A stretch of 64,000 nt of DNA from Saccharopolyspora sp. SCSIO 74807 (lineage in GTDB: Bacteria; Actinomycetota; Actinomycetes; Mycobacteriales; Pseudonocardiaceae): assembly GCF_037023755.1 (NCBI RefSeq), contig NZ_CP146100.1, forward strand, positions 6,354,501 through 6,418,500. The letters are read 5' to 3'. Shown in pieces: positions 1 to 9,985 of this stretch; the first letter of the stretch is position 1; each line of letters opens with the position of its first letter. The position numbers and the translations under genes were made by a program. The notes under the pieces were generated by a model that was not told the origin of the DNA, made no database searches, and saw only the letters and a list, made by a program, of their open reading frames with translations.

Positions 1-1437
1 CTCGTCCGCAGTGGCCAGCGAACTGCGGGCCACGTCCAGCTCCCCCAGGTGCAGGCCCACGAATGCAGCGGTGGACAGACCGACCGCTCGGGGTCCGGTC
101 CGCTCGGTGAGCAGCTCCAGCGAACGCCGCAACCACCCGTAGCCCTCGCGCAACGCGTTCCCGGAGAACCAGTACGGCCACAGCAGTACGGAAGTCCACA
201 CCGCCATCTCCGCCCATTCCGGCTCGCGCAGATCCGCGGCCAGCACTTGGCGGATGTTCGGGTGAATCCGGATCATGTGCTGGATCCACTCGAGTTGCTG
301 CGGGCCGAACTGCTCGGCGCTGTAGCGCTCGGCCAGCCGGTGGAAGCAGTCCCGGTGCCGCCCCCGCAGCGAATCCTCCTCTCCCGCCATGCGCAGCTGG
401 GACAGGCCGTATTCCCGGATGTTGTCGAACATGCGGTAGTAGGCGCGGCCCTCGTGCTCCTCGCGCAACACGATCGACTTGGTGACCAGCACGTCGAGCA
501 GCTCCGCGACCCGGTGGGCGGACAACCGCCCGAAGGCGCAGACCTCCTGGGCCGCGGCGCTGTCGAAGCCGCCGATGAAAACGGCCAGGCGCGCCCACAG
601 CAGCTGCTCGTCGGCGGTGCACAACCCGAAGCTCCAGCCGATCGACTCCGCCAGCGCGTCGTTGCGGGAGGAATCATCGCCGCTGGTCAGCAGGCTGAAC
701 CGATCGTCGAGCCTGCGCAGCACCTCGCGCGGGGAGCAGTCGGCCAGCTGCGCCGCGGCCAGTTCGATCGCCAGCGGCATCCCGTCCAGCCTGCGGCAGA
801 TCCGCACCACCGTGTCCCGGTTGTGCTCGTCGAGCGCGAACCCGGGCTGCACCGCCGCGGCGCGGTCGACGAACAGGCGGATCGCGTCGGCGAACACGTC
901 GCCGTGCACCGAGGCCGGCCTGGAACCGCCCTGCGGCACCGAAAGCGGCGCGACCGGCAGCACCCGCTCACCCGCCACGCCGAGCGGCTCGCGGCTGGTC
1001 ACCAGCAAACGCACTTCGGAGGGCACCGCCAGCACGTTGCGCACGAATCGGGCGGTGGCCTGCAAGACGTGGTCGCAATCGTCCAGGATCAGCAGCAGCC
1101 GGGCGTCCTTGAGCCCTTCAAGCAGGTCGGCGGTGGGATCGCCCGCTTTCGGGCGCAGTCCGAACACGGCCGCGACCGTCTGCGGCACCAGCTCGGGGTC
1201 CTGCAACGCGGCCAGGTCGACCCGCCGCACACCGTCCGGGAACGCGCGGCGGACCTTGCGGGCCAGCCGCAGCGCCAGCCGGCTCTTGCCGACGCCGCCG
1301 GGGCCGGTCAGCGTCACCAGCCGCCCGAAGTACATCTGCCTGCGGGCTTCGGCGAGTTCGCGGCGCCTGCCGACGAAGCTCCCGGGCTCGGGCGGGAGTC
1401 CGCTGATCGAGCCGCCCGCGGTGGTTGCCGACTCCAT
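1..1437 (-). CDS. STAND/LuxR-type ATPase transcriptional regulator, N-terminal part (cut by window edge)
   Basis: The reading frame is open from an ATG at 1437 to the window edge, giving 479 residues with no stop. Near the N-terminus it reads FVGRRREL and then a Walker A loop, GPGGVGKS (residues 45-52). A Walker B-like LLLILDDCD follows, then an NB-ARC-like region with VTSREPLGV and [16 protein letters not shown], and the start of a helical repeat domain. This is the layout of large actinomycete ATP-dependent regulators of the AfsR/LuxR group. No N-terminal SARP or winged-helix domain is present, so any DNA-binding domain (often a C-terminal LuxR HTH) would lie outside the window. The gene is divergent from tex across about 166 bp that probably hold both promoters. 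Target genes cannot be inferred. Confidence 0.85.
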   Translation of the reverse strand, partial: MESATTAGGSISGLPPEPGSFVGRRRELAEARRQMYFGRLVTLTGPGGVGKSRLALRLARKVRRAFPDGVRRVDLAALQDPELVPQTVAAVFGLRPKAGDPTADLLEGLKDARLLLILDDCDHVLQATARFVRNVLAVPSEVRLLVTSREPLGVAGERVLPVAPLSVPQGGSRPASVHGDVFADAIRLFVDRAAAVQPGFALDEHNRDTVVRICRRLDGMPLAIELAAAQLADCSPREVLRRLDDRFSLLTSGDDSSRNDALAESIGWSFGLCTADEQLLWARLAVFIGGFDSAAAQEVCAFGRLSAHRVAELLDVLVTKSIVLREEHEGRAYYRMFDNIREYGLSQLRMAGEEDSLRGRHRDCFHRLAERYSAEQFGPQQLEWIQHMIRIHPNIRQVLAADLREPEWAEMAVWTSVLLWPYWFSGNALREGYGWLRRSLELLTERTGPRAVGLSTAAFVGLHLGELDVARSSLATADE

Positions 1438-1603
1438 GCCCACCTCCCTCGATGAGGATATTCCGCAGGTCACAGCCGCACTCGCGCGCGAGGAAGGCAC
1501 TGCGACCGACACGCCGACGTGTGTCCCGGGCAGGCGGATTCGCGCGGTCGGGCAGAATGCCGCCGACGACCCCGCGAAGATCAGGAAAGGTCGGTTGGAA
1601 ATC

Positions 1604-4045
1604 GTGACGACGGCTGTGCATCAACGGATCGCCGAGGAGCTCGGCGTGCAGGAGCGGCAGGTGGACGCTGCCGTGAACCTGCTCGACGGCGGCGCCACGG
1701 TGCCGTTCGTCGCCCGCTACCGCAAGGAGATCACCGGGGCGCTCGACGACGCGCAGCTGCGCACGCTCGAAGAACGGCTGCGGTACCTGCGGGAGCTCGA
1801 AGAGCGCCGGAACACCGTGCTGGAGTCGATCGACTCGCAGGGCAAGCTGGACGACGAGCTGCGCGCGCGGGTGCTGGCCGCCGACTCGAAGGCCCGGCTG
1901 GAGGACATCTACCTGCCCTACAAGCCGAAGCGGCGCACCAAGGGCCAGATCGCCCGCGAGGCCGGGCTGGAGCCGCTGGCCGACCTGCTGCTGTCGGACC
2001 CGCAGCAGGACCCGCAGACCCGCGCCGCCGAGTACGTCGACGCGGACAACGGGGTCGCCGACGCCGACGCCGCTCTCGAAGGCGCCCGCGCGATCCTGGT
2101 CGAGCGCTTCTCCGAGGACGCCGACCTGGTAGGCGAGCTGCGCGAGAAGATGTGGAAGCAGGGCAGGGTGAGCTCCCGGGTGCGGGAGGGCAAGCAGGAG
2201 GAGGGCGCGAAGTTCGCGGACTACTTCGAGTTCGGCGAACCGTTCACCGCGCTGCCGTCGCACCGGATCCTGGCGCTGCTGCGCGGGGAGAAGGAAGAGG
2301 TGCTGGACCTGTCGCTGGAGCCGGACGACGGCTCCGAGCCGGACGGTCCCAGCGAGTACGAACGCGCTATCGCCGCCCGCTTCGGCATCACCGACGCGGG
2401 GCGGCCCGCGGACCGCTGGCTGAACGACGTGGTGCGCTGGGCTTGGCGCACCCGCGTGCTGACCCACCTGGGCATCGACCTGCGGCTGCGGCTGCGGCAG
2501 AACGCCGAGGAAGAAGCGGTTCGGGTGTTCGCCGCGAACCTGCGGGACCTGCTGCTGGCCGCGCCCGCGGGCACCCGCGCCACGATGGGCCTGGACCCCG
2601 GCTACCGCACCGGCGTGAAGGTCGCCGTCGTCGACGGCACCGGCAAGCTGGTCGCCACCGACACGATCTACCCGCACAAGCCGCAGCAGCGCTGGGACCA
2701 GGCGATCGACACGCTGGCGCGGCTTGCGCGGGAACACGACGTCGAGCTGGTCGCGATCGGCAACGGCACCGCGTCCCGGGAGACCGACAAGCTCGCCGGG
2801 GAGCTGATCAAGCGGCACACCGAGCTGAAGCTGACCAAGATCTCGGTGTCCGAGGCGGGCGCCTCGGTGTATTCCGCCTCCAGCTACGCCTCCCGCGAGC
2901 TGCCCGAGCTGGATGTGTCGCTGCGCGGGGCGGTGTCCATCGCGCGGCGGCTGCAGGACCCGCTGGCGGAACTGGTCAAGATCGACCCGAAGTCGATCGG
3001 GGTGGGCCAGTACCAGCACGACGTGACCGAGTCGAAGCTGTCGCGCTCGCTGGACGCGGTGGTGGAGGACTGCGTGAACGCGGTCGGCGTGGACGTCAAC
3101 ACCGCATCCGCACCGCTGCTGACCAGGGTTTCCGGCATCGGCGCGGGGCTGGCGGAGAACATCATCGCGCACCGCGACGACATCGGGCCGTTCCACTCCC
3201 GGCAGGGGCTCAAGGACGTGGCGCGGCTCGGGCCGAAGGCGTTCGAGCAGTGCGCGGGCTTCCTGCGCATCCCCGGCGGGGACGATCCGCTGGACTCCTC
3301 CAGCGTGCACCCGGAGTCCTACCCGGTGGTGCGGCGGATCCTCGAATCGACCGGTGACGACCTGGGATCGCTGATCGGCAACACGAAGGTGCTGCGGGGG
3401 CTCGCACCGGCCGAGTTCGTCGACGACTCCGTCGGGTTGCCGACCGTCACCGACATCCTCGCCGAACTGGAGAAGCCCGGGCGCGACCCGCGGCCGACGT
3501 TCCAGACCGCCACGTTCGCCGAAGGCGTGGAGAAGGTCACCGACATCGAACCGGGCATGCGGCTGGAAGGCGTGGTCACCAACGTGGCCGCGTTCGGCGC
3601 GTTCGTCGACGTGGGCGTGCACCAGGACGGCCTGGTGCACGTTTCGGCGATGTCGAAGAACTTCGTCAACGACCCGCACGACGTGGTCAAGTCCGGTGAC
3701 GTGGTGACGGTGAAGGTGCTGGACGTGGACGTGCAGCGGAAGCGGATCTCGCTGACGCTGCGGCTCGACGACGACGTCACCGGCGGCGGACGCGGTGGCG
3801 ACCGCGGTGCTGACAAGGCGAAGGGCGGCGACCGCGCCAAGGCGAAGGGCGGCGACCGCGCCAAGGGCAAGGACGGCGGTCAAGGCCGCGGCGGCGAGCA
3901 GAACCGCCCCGGGCAGAACCGCACCGGGCAGGGCCGCAACGAGGGCCAAGGCCGCGGCGGGCGCAAGGGCCGGGACTCGGCACCGGCCGGTGGAGCCCTG
4001 GCGGACGCGCTGCGGCGTGCCGGATTCGAGGGCTCGGGCAAGTGA
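1604..4045 (+). CDS. tex: Tex family S1 RNA-binding protein
   Basis: Tex is a conserved nucleic-acid-binding protein linked to transcription and RNA turnover in the cytoplasm. The 813-residue product shows the usual layout. An N-terminal helical region carries [11 protein letters not shown] YqgF/RNase H-like domain begins near residue 328 with [15 protein letters not shown] helix-hairpin-helix region follows ([17 protein letters not shown]), and an S1 domain starts at about residue 648 ([16 protein letters not shown]). The GTG start at 1604 was chosen because an AGGAAAGG ribosome site lies at 1582-1590 and Tex homology begins there; the frame is open upstream but not Tex-like. Residues from about 726 form a Gly/Lys/Arg/Asp-rich tail with KGGDRAK repeats. 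That tail makes the protein slightly longer than the roughly 780 residues of proteobacterial Tex and may add non-specific RNA binding. Confidence 0.95.
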   Translation: MTTAVHQRIAEELGVQERQVDAAVNLLDGGATVPFVARYRKEITGALDDAQLRTLEERLRYLRELEERRNTVLESIDSQGKLDDELRARVLAADSKARLEDIYLPYKPKRRTKGQIAREAGLEPLADLLLSDPQQDPQTRAAEYVDADNGVADADAALEGARAILVERFSEDADLVGELREKMWKQGRVSSRVREGKQEEGAKFADYFEFGEPFTALPSHRILALLRGEKEEVLDLSLEPDDGSEPDGPSEYERAIAARFGITDAGRPADRWLNDVVRWAWRTRVLTHLGIDLRLRLRQNAEEEAVRVFAANLRDLLLAAPAGTRATMGLDPGYRTGVKVAVVDGTGKLVATDTIYPHKPQQRWDQAIDTLARLAREHDVELVAIGNGTASRETDKLAGELIKRHTELKLTKISVSEAGASVYSASSYASRELPELDVSLRGAVSIARRLQDPLAELVKIDPKSIGVGQYQHDVTESKLSRSLDAVVEDCVNAVGVDVNTASAPLLTRVSGIGAGLAENIIAHRDDIGPFHSRQGLKDVARLGPKAFEQCAGFLRIPGGDDPLDSSSVHPESYPVVRRILESTGDDLGSLIGNTKVLRGLAPAEFVDDSVGLPTVTDILAELEKPGRDPRPTFQTATFAEGVEKVTDIEPGMRLEGVVTNVAAFGAFVDVGVHQDGLVHVSAMSKNFVNDPHDVVKSGDVVTVKVLDVDVQRKRISLTLRLDDDVTGGGRGGDRGADKAKGGDRAKAKGGDRAKGKDGGQGRGGEQNRPGQNRTGQGRNEGQGRGGRKGRDSAPAGGALADALRRAGFEGSGK

Positions 4046-4067
4046 GCGCGCGGGCGTGCTGAGCGGT

Positions 4068-4096
4068 GCCGGGTCGCGACGGCTGCGCGACCCGGC
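4068..4096 (+). terminator. Hairpin terminator after tex
   Basis: A perfect 11-bp stem (GCCGGGTCGCG at 4068-4078 pairing with 4086-4096) has a 7-nt loop and starts 22 nt after the tex stop codon. There is no T-tract, as is common for actinomycete terminators. Confidence 0.7.
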
Positions 4097-4207
4097 TCCC
4101 CCGCCGCACAGGGTCGGCGGCGGGTTCGGCCGAGCAGGTGCAGCGGATCCGGCCGACGCGGCGCCCCGAGGGGCCACCTCGGACGGTCGGCCATTGCCGC
4201 CACGCCT

Positions 4208-4342
4208 CTAGTTCTGCATGCCCGAGTAGCCGTGTAGCGCTTCGCAGATCATCCACACCGCGAAGTCGATCTCGCCGGCAGCAGGGCGCTGACCACCGGC
4301 ACCGCGCTCGTGCTGACGCCCGTCGCCCGGCGCACTCGCCAC
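4208..4342 (-). CDS. Possible 44-residue small ORF in frame behind merR
   Basis: A GTG-started frame of 44 codons ends at the TAG at 4208-4210. It lies 24 nt downstream of the merR stop codon and is in the same frame as merR. The last 20 codons are almost all G/C at the third position and encode a plausible amphipathic helix (DFAVWMICEALHGYSG), which looks like genuine coding sequence. There is no strong ribosome site. It could be a small translationally coupled gene, the remnant of a longer merR C-terminus, or chance. No family was recognised. Confidence 0.3.
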   Translation of the reverse strand: MASAPGDGRQHERGAGGQRPAAGEIDFAVWMICEALHGYSGMQN

Positions 4343-4366
4343 CGCTACGTCTACCGTCTTTGCAGG

Positions 4367-5119
4367 TCAGTGCGCCCCATCGGAAGTCGTCCCGGGTTCG
4401 AGCAGCTCCGCGAGCCGGTCACCGAGCACTTCGGGGATGATCCGTTCCGCCGAACGCGCCGCCGCCGCGTTCAGCGCCGACATCGCCAGCGGCCGCAGCC
4501 GCGCGACCACGTCGGAGAACCGGGCGACCTCTTCGTCGTTGAGCGCCGCCCCGGCACCGACCCGCAGCACGTGTTCGCGCACCAGCGACACCAGCAGGGC
4601 CGAGACGCGGTCGACGTCCTGCTGCAACTGCTCGGCCAGGTCGAGCACTCGCGCCAGCGGAACGCCGAGCTGCACCAGCTCACGACCGGCTTCCAGCAGC
4701 TGCGGCGAAGGGGCCACGAACCGCGCGCCCCAGCGCTCCAGCAGCTTCTGGTCCAGGGCGCGACGGATGTTGCGCTGGGTCAGCTCGCCGCCGAACATCT
4801 CCCGCAGCTGCGGCAACGACACCACTTTCGGCGCCTGCTCCGCCCAGGAACGCCCCATCACCTCTTCCACGCCGAGCACGTCGGCGAGGCTGCGTCCGGA
4901 CTCCCAGGCCGAGACCATCTCGTGGATCTGGGCGAAGGCGTAGCCGCGCTCCAGCATGTTCATGATCAGGCGCAGCCGGACTAGGTGCGCATCCGAGTAG
5001 ATGGCCCGCCTGCCCTGCCTGCGCGGCGGCGGCAGCAGGTCCCGGTCCTGGTAGACCCGCACGTTGCGCACCGTCGTTCCCGCAGCGCGAGCCAAGTCGT
5101 CGATCCGGTATTCGGACAC
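4367..5119 (-). CDS. MerR family transcriptional regulator
   Basis: This is a cytoplasmic DNA-binding regulator of about 250 residues. The N-terminal winged-helix motif is clear (YRIDDLARAAGTTVRNVRVY, then the RDLLPPPRR wing). A dimerisation helix of MerR type follows, and then a roughly 150-residue C-terminal domain of unknown specificity without an obvious metal-binding cysteine set. The GTG at 5119 was preferred over longer frames because MerR homology begins there (VSEYRIDDL). In addition, a TAGAAT hexamer sits 7 nt upstream, as expected for a leaderless transcript. Effector and targets are unknown. It lies downstream of the tct operon terminator, so it is probably transcribed separately. 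Confidence 0.85.
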   Translation of the reverse strand: MSEYRIDDLARAAGTTVRNVRVYQDRDLLPPPRRQGRRAIYSDAHLVRLRLIMNMLERGYAFAQIHEMVSAWESGRSLADVLGVEEVMGRSWAEQAPKVVSLPQLREMFGGELTQRNIRRALDQKLLERWGARFVAPSPQLLEAGRELVQLGVPLARVLDLAEQLQQDVDRVSALLVSLVREHVLRVGAGAALNDEEVARFSDVVARLRPLAMSALNAAAARSAERIIPEVLGDRLAELLEPGTTSDGAH

Positions 5120-5126
5120 CCGCAGG

Positions 5127-5132
5127 ATTCTA
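5127..5132 (-). promoter_or_regulatory. -10 element of leaderless merR
   Basis: TAGAAT on the minus strand lies 7 nt before the GTG start of the MerR gene, so transcription would begin at the start codon. No convincing -35 hexamer was found. Confidence 0.45.
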
Positions 5133-5160
5133 GTTGCTCCGTTGATCACGCGGGACCGGT

Positions 5161-5204
5161 GGCGGTGGCCCGTTCCGCCGGGGGTTCCGGAACGGGCCAC
5201 CGCC
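5161..5204 (-). terminator. Terminator of the tctCBA operon
   Basis: A perfect 16-bp inverted repeat (GGCGGTGGCCCGTTCC at 5161-5176 and its complement at 5189-5204) with a 12-nt loop lies just after the tctA stop codon at 5222. It separates the operon from merR. Confidence 0.75.
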
Positions 5205-5221
5205 TCCGCGCAGGGTGGGGC

Positions 5222-6748
5222 TCAGACCTCCACCCGGTCGGACTCGTGCTGTTCGTCCTGCGCACCCGGCCGACGCGGCAGCAACCGGGCCAGCAGCGGC
5301 CACAGCAGGATCAGCAGCACGATGACGTAGACCGTGATCGCGAACGGCGTGTTCACCAAACCGGTGACTTCGCCGTCACTGATCTGCAACGCACGCCGCA
5401 TCTGCTGTTCCGCGGTGGGGCCGAGGATCACCGCGATGATCGCGGGCAGCACCGGAAGCCCGTAGCGGCGCATCGCGAACCCGATGAGCCCGATGATGAA
5501 CAGCACCACCAGGTCCAGCGGCGAGCCACCGACCGCGTACGCCCCGATCGCGGCGAAGAACAGGATCCCCGCGTACAGGTACGGCCGCGGGATCCGCAGC
5601 AGCTTCGCCCACAGCGGGGCCAGCGGCAGGTTCAGCACCAGCAGCAGCACCGAGCCGATGAACATGCTCGCGATCAGCGCCCACACCAGCTCCGATTCCC
5701 GTTGGAACAGCAGCGGGCCGGGCTGGATGCCGTACTGCTGGAACGCCGCGAGCATCACCGCCGCGACCGCGGTGGTCGGCAGCCCGAGGGTCAGCATCGA
5801 CACCATCGTTCCCGCGGCCGAGGCGCTGGCGGTGGCTTCCGGCCCGGCGATACCTTCGATGGCGCCCTTGCCGAACTCATCGCGGCGCTTGGACAGCCGC
5901 TTCTCCACCACGTAGGACAGGAACGTCGGGATCTCCGCGCCACCGGCCGGGATCGCGCCGAACGGGAAGCCGATCACCGGCCCGCGCAGCCACGGCTTCC
6001 AAGCCCGCCGCAGGTCGTCGGAACCCAGCCACGGCCGCCCGACCGGGATCGCGTTCCCGGAGGTCTGCCGCAGGTGCGCGGCCACCCACAGCGATTCGCC
6101 GATGGCGAACAACCCGACCGCGACGATGACCACGTCCACCCCGTCGGCCAGGTGCAGGATGCCGAAGGTGAGCCGCTGCTGGCCGGTCATCTCGTCCAGC
6201 CCGATCAGCCCGATCGTCAGCCCGATCAGCAGCGAGGCGAACCCGCGGATGCGGGACTTGCCAAGCACCGAGGTCACCGCGATGAATGCCAGCACCATGA
6301 CCGCCAGGTAGTCCGGTGCGCCGATGTTCACCGCCACCGAAGCAACGGTCGGTGCCAGCAGCGTCAACAGCGAGATGCCGACGATGGCGCCGACGAAGTG
6401 CCCGATCGCGGCCGCAGCCAGCGCTTGCGCGCCGCGGCCCTGGCGCGCCATCGGGTTGCCTTCCATCGCAGCCACCACCGCCGCGCTCTCCCCCGGCGTG
6501 TTCAGCAGGATCGAGGTGGTGGATCCGCCGAACATGCCGCCGAAGTAGATCCCGGCGAACATGATGAACGCCCCGGTCGGTTCCAGCGCGTAGGTCACCG
6601 GCAGCAGCAGCGCCACGGCCATCGCCGGTCCGATGCCGGGCAGCACGCCGATCGCGGTGCCCAGCAGCACTCCGAGCGCGGCCCAAACCAGGTTCATCGG
6701 GGTCAGCGCGGTGGCGAACCCCTGCATCAGCAAGTGCAACGAGTCCAC
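5222..6748 (-). CDS. tctA: Tripartite tricarboxylate transporter, large permease TctA
   Basis: TctA is the large membrane subunit of the tripartite tricarboxylate transporter (TTT) family, which takes up citrate-like carboxylates with a binding protein and a small membrane protein. The 508-residue product is hydrophobic throughout and carries the family signatures [17 protein letters not shown] near the N-terminus and [28 protein letters not shown] repeat-half motif also occurs. Length matches the family (about 500). The GTG at 6748 starts 1 nt after the tctB stop codon, so translation is coupled. It is the last gene of a tctC-tctB-tctA operon divergent from a CitA/CitB-type sensor system. 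Confidence 0.95.
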   Translation of the reverse strand: MDSLHLLMQGFATALTPMNLVWAALGVLLGTAIGVLPGIGPAMAVALLLPVTYALEPTGAFIMFAGIYFGGMFGGSTTSILLNTPGESAAVVAAMEGNPMARQGRGAQALAAAAIGHFVGAIVGISLLTLLAPTVASVAVNIGAPDYLAVMVLAFIAVTSVLGKSRIRGFASLLIGLTIGLIGLDEMTGQQRLTFGILHLADGVDVVIVAVGLFAIGESLWVAAHLRQTSGNAIPVGRPWLGSDDLRRAWKPWLRGPVIGFPFGAIPAGGAEIPTFLSYVVEKRLSKRRDEFGKGAIEGIAGPEATASASAAGTMVSMLTLGLPTTAVAAVMLAAFQQYGIQPGPLLFQRESELVWALIASMFIGSVLLLVLNLPLAPLWAKLLRIPRPYLYAGILFFAAIGAYAVGGSPLDLVVLFIIGLIGFAMRRYGLPVLPAIIAVILGPTAEQQMRRALQISDGEVTGLVNTPFAITVYVIVLLILLWPLLARLLPRRPGAQDEQHESDRVEV

Positions 6749-6749
6749 G

Positions 6750-7268
6750 TCACAACACCCCCATCAGCGGACCGCCCGGCAGCGGAACCCCGAGCAGCTG
6801 GTTGAACAGCACGTAGGTCACGACCGAGAGCACCGCCGCGATCAGCGGGTCCCGCGCGGTGTTGCGGCTGCCGAGGGCGTAGGCCGAACCCCAGAACAAG
6901 ATCATTCCGGACAGCGGGAAGCCGACCACGTTGATCAGCGCGGCGTTCGCGAGGAACGCCGCGGCCAGCAGCAGCACCGTGCGCCAGTCGCTCGGCGCGG
7001 TGAGGTCGATGTCCTCACCCGCTTCGGACTCGCCGCGCCCGCCGCGCAGCACATCCCGTGCCAGCAGGGCGGACACGACCAGCAGCAGCACGCCCACGAC
7101 GATCGGCACCGTCTTCGGACCGAGCGGCCCGCGCTGGGTGAAGTCGGAGGCGATGGTGGCGGCGTCGAGCAGCACGAGCACACCGAGCGCGGCCAGCAGC
7201 GCGCAGATGCCGAGTTCGGAGCGCTCCCGCAGCCAATCCCGCCACGATGTTCCGGTGGTGGTGTTCAT
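6750..7268 (-). CDS. tctB: Tripartite tricarboxylate transporter, small permease TctB
   Basis: This 172-residue protein has four predicted membrane segments ([55 protein letters not shown] and a C-terminal hydrophobic pair). That is the pattern of TctB, the small membrane subunit of TTT carboxylate transporters. The ATG at 7268 was chosen because it overlaps the tctC stop codon as ATGA; the frame upstream is not TctB-like. It sits between tctC and tctA, as in known tct operons. Confidence 0.88.
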   Translation of the reverse strand: MNTTTGTSWRDWLRERSELGICALLAALGVLVLLDAATIASDFTQRGPLGPKTVPIVVGVLLLVVSALLARDVLRGGRGESEAGEDIDLTAPSDWRTVLLLAAAFLANAALINVVGFPLSGMILFWGSAYALGSRNTARDPLIAAVLSVVTYVLFNQLLGVPLPGGPLMGVL

Positions 7269-8248
7269 GCCAGTCCCAACTCCTTGAGCACCGAGACGAC
7301 CCGGTCGTTCTCCTGCCGCAGGAACTCGCCGAACTGCGGGCCCGGCTGGAACGCGTCGGTCCAGTTGTTGCGCCGCAACGCCTCTTTCCACTCGGGTGTG
7401 GCGCTGAGCCTGGTGAACAGGTCGATCAGCTTGTTGCGGTCGGCCTCGGAAAGCCCGGGCGGGGCGACGATGCCGCGCCAGTTGGTGAACGTGACGTCCA
7501 CGCCGGCCTCCTGGAGCGTGGGCGCGTTTACGCCGGGGATCCGCTGCGCTCCGGTGACGCCGAGCACGCGCAGCTCGCCGGCTTCGATCTGGTCCCGGTA
7601 CTCGCCCATGCCGGACACGCCGAAGTCGACCTTGCCGCCGAGCACGGAGGCCAGCAGTTCCCCGCCGCCGTCGAAGGGCACGTAGTTGACCTGCTTCGGG
7701 CTCAGCCCGATCGCCTTGGCCATCAGCATCGGGGCCAAGTGGTCCGGCCCGCCCGGCGAGGATCCGCCGCCGACCGGGGTCTGCCCGGGATCACGGCGCC
7801 AGTCGGCGATCAGCTGGTCCAGCGAGTGGTACGGCGAGTCCTTGGCGACCACCACCACGTTCGGTTCCTCGACGAGCTTGGCGACCGGCGTGGTGTCTTC
7901 CAGCGAAACCGGCGAGTGGTTGGTGTAGACGCTGCCGACCACGCCCAGGCCCATCGACATCGCGAGCTTGCCGTTGCCGCGCTCGTTGACCACCCGGCCG
8001 AGCCCGACGGTGCCGCCCGCCCCGGGCAGGTTGAACACTTCGACGTTGCTGTTGAGTTTGGTGTCCTCCATCGCCTTGACCGCGGTGCGGGCGGTGACGT
8101 CGTAGCCGCCGCCTGGCGAGTTCGGCACCAGCATCCGCAAGCCGCGGATCTGGTCGGTGCCCTCGTCGGAGCCGGTGCTCATCAGCGGTGGCACCAGCAG
8201 CACGAGCAGCACCGAGAAGACCACGGAAAGCGCAGTGCGCAGCCGCAC
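7265..8248 (-). CDS. tctC: Tripartite tricarboxylate transporter substrate-binding protein TctC
   Basis: This extracytoplasmic solute-binding protein (327 residues) belongs to the Bug/TctC family and delivers a carboxylate to TctAB. It has an N-terminal export signal or membrane anchor (RLRTALSVVFSVLLVLLVPPL) and no obvious lipobox cysteine. The family's ligand-loop motif is present (VPNSPGGGYDVTAR), followed by NLPGAGGTVGLGRV. The GTG at 8248 was chosen over upstream starts because a GGAGAGG ribosome site lies 10 nt ahead and the signal sequence begins there. The substrate is not visible from sequence. The adjacent CitA-like sensor suggests a citrate- or C4-dicarboxylate-type compound. Confidence 0.92.
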   Translation of the reverse strand: MRLRTALSVVFSVLLVLLVPPLMSTGSDEGTDQIRGLRMLVPNSPGGGYDVTARTAVKAMEDTKLNSNVEVFNLPGAGGTVGLGRVVNERGNGKLAMSMGLGVVGSVYTNHSPVSLEDTTPVAKLVEEPNVVVVAKDSPYHSLDQLIADWRRDPGQTPVGGGSSPGGPDHLAPMLMAKAIGLSPKQVNYVPFDGGGELLASVLGGKVDFGVSGMGEYRDQIEAGELRVLGVTGAQRIPGVNAPTLQEAGVDVTFTNWRGIVAPPGLSEADRNKLIDLFTRLSATPEWKEALRRNNWTDAFQPGPQFGEFLRQENDRVVSVLKELGLA

Positions 8249-8428
8249 GGGGATCCCGCCTCTCCATCGTGGTGGGACGCAAGTGACGCGGGACATGCTG
8301 CACAGCGGCGGTCCGATTGTCTGCGTTGCGGACGTAACGGTGGTTTTGGTCGTTGTGTCACTGAGGCCGGGCGCGATCACAGCAGGTCAGCGGGTTACCG
8401 TCAGCATGGTCAACGAGGAGGTGGGCCG

Positions 8429-9985
8429 GTGCGGGGACCGCTGTCGCGCCAGTTCCTCGGCTGGCAGCTCGTGATCATCTTCCTGCTGCTGACCTCGATC
8501 GCGGTGTTCTCGGTGTCGCAGTCGGGCTCGTCGTTCCGGGCCACCGAGGGCCGCCGGATGCTGTCGGTGGCCGAGGACCTCGCCGCCACCGAGGGCGTGC
8601 GGATGAGCCTGCTCGACCCGTTCCGGCAGGACGCGCTGCCCGCGTTCGCCGAGAGCGCGCGCAGCCTCTCCGGTGCCGACCACGTGATCATCGCGGATCC
8701 GCGGGGAACCGTGCTCACCTCGCCCGATCCGGATCAGCGCGGCCAACCGCTGCCGCTGGGCGCGAGCACCGTGCTGTCCGGGCACGCATGGGTCGGCGAA
8801 GTCCGCGCAGGCGGAGTGGATTCGCTGGTCGCGCACGTGCCGGTGATCGGCCCGGGCGCGCGGGTGGTCGGCGTGGTCGCGGCGGGCCGGGAAACCCCGG
8901 ACTTCTTCGCGGGCGTCAAGCGAGCGCCGGGCGAACCGCTGGGACTGCTGGCCTTCGCCGGGTTCCTCGGCATCGCCGGATCGATCCTGCTGGCGCGCCG
9001 GGTGAAGCGGCAGACGCTCGGGCTGGAGCCGCAGGAGATCACCCGCCTGGTCGAGCACCGGGAGGCGATGCTGCACGGCATCCGCGAAGGAGTGCTCGGC
9101 GCCGACCAGCAGAACCGGATCACCGTGGTCAACGACCAGGCGCGCGAGCTGCTCGCGCTGCCCGCCGACTGCGTGGGCAGGCACATCGACTCGCTGGGAT
9201 TGGGCGACCGCGCACGCGACGTGCTCACCGGCCGCACCGGCGGAGTCGACCAGATCGTGCTGCGGCACGGGCGCGTCGTGGTGCTCAACCGGATGCCGCT
9301 GCCCGCGGTCGGCGCGGTGGTCACCATGCGGGACCGCACCGAGTTGGTCGACCTGCAACGGGAGCTGGCGGCGCACCGCACGACCTCGGACACGCTGCGG
9401 GCGCAGGCGCACGAGTTCACCAACCGGCTGCACACCATCTCCGGGCTGATCGAACTCGGCGAGTACGACGAACTGGCCCGGTTCGTCGACCGGGTCAGCC
9501 ACACCCACGAACAGTGGCGCGCGGAGGTCGGCAGGCGCATCGCCGACCCGGCCACCGCAGCGTTGCTGGTGGCCAAGTTCAGCCTCGCCGCCGAACGGGG
9601 CGTGCAGCTGCGGCTCAGCGAGGACAGCGAACTCGGCGAGCTCGACGAGCAGCTGTCCGCGGACCTGACCACCGTGCTGGGCAACCTCGTGGACAACGCG
9701 CTGGACGCGGCCGAAGGCCCGGACGGCCGGATCGAAGCCGACCTGCGCCAGCGCGACGGCGCGATCACGGTCGTGGTCCGCGACTCCGGGCCGGGGGTGG
9801 CGCCGGAGATCGTCGAGGAGGTCTTCCGGCACGGTTTCACCACCAAAGCCGCCCGCGACGAGCAACGCGGCCTCGGGCTCGCGCTGACCAGGCAGATCTG
9901 CCGCCGCCGCGGCGGCGGGGTGGACGTGCGCAACGAACGCGGCGCAGTGTTCACCGCCCGGCTGACCTCGGAGGTGCGCGCGTGA
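8429..9985 (+). CDS. CitA/DcuS-type sensor histidine kinase
   Basis: This membrane sensor (518 residues) belongs to the carboxylate-sensing CitA/DcuS/DctB group. It has an N-terminal membrane helix (WQLVIIFLLLTSIAVFSV), an extracytoplasmic PAS-like domain to about residue 165, a second membrane helix (LLAFAGFLGIAGSILLA) and a cytoplasmic PAS region (VNDQARELLALP). The kinase core has the family's atypical H-box (AHEFTNRLH, phospho-acceptor His328), an N-box (LGNLVDNALDAAE) and G-boxes (DSGPGV, GLGLAL). The GTG at 8429 follows a GAGGAGG ribosome site. The gene overlaps its response regulator by 4 nt and is divergent from tctCBA. It most likely senses the transported carboxylate and activates that operon. 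Confidence 0.92.
   Translation: MRGPLSRQFLGWQLVIIFLLLTSIAVFSVSQSGSSFRATEGRRMLSVAEDLAATEGVRMSLLDPFRQDALPAFAESARSLSGADHVIIADPRGTVLTSPDPDQRGQPLPLGASTVLSGHAWVGEVRAGGVDSLVAHVPVIGPGARVVGVVAAGRETPDFFAGVKRAPGEPLGLLAFAGFLGIAGSILLARRVKRQTLGLEPQEITRLVEHREAMLHGIREGVLGADQQNRITVVNDQARELLALPADCVGRHIDSLGLGDRARDVLTGRTGGVDQIVLRHGRVVVLNRMPLPAVGAVVTMRDRTELVDLQRELAAHRTTSDTLRAQAHEFTNRLHTISGLIELGEYDELARFVDRVSHTHEQWRAEVGRRIADPATAALLVAKFSLAAERGVQLRLSEDSELGELDEQLSADLTTVLGNLVDNALDAAEGPDGRIEADLRQRDGAITVVVRDSGPGVAPEIVEEVFRHGFTTKAARDEQRGLGLALTRQICRRRGGGVDVRNERGAVFTARLTSEVRA

Larger units (their letters stand above)
4046..4366. other. 321-bp gap between tex and merR
   Basis: The stretch separates the convergent tex and merR genes. 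It holds the tex terminator hairpin and, on the minus strand, a short open frame (4208-4342) described separately. Nothing else is recognisable. Confidence 0.6.

Noticed and set aside
1118-4177. A 1019-codon minus-strand open frame opposite tex
   Set aside because: It is the high-GC antisense shadow of tex. It is Arg/Val/Gln-rich with no domain, whereas the plus strand gives a full Tex protein.
4985-6805. A 606-codon plus-strand frame opposite tctA
   Set aside because: It is Gln/Arg/Asp-rich shadow sequence, while tctA is unmistakable on the minus strand.
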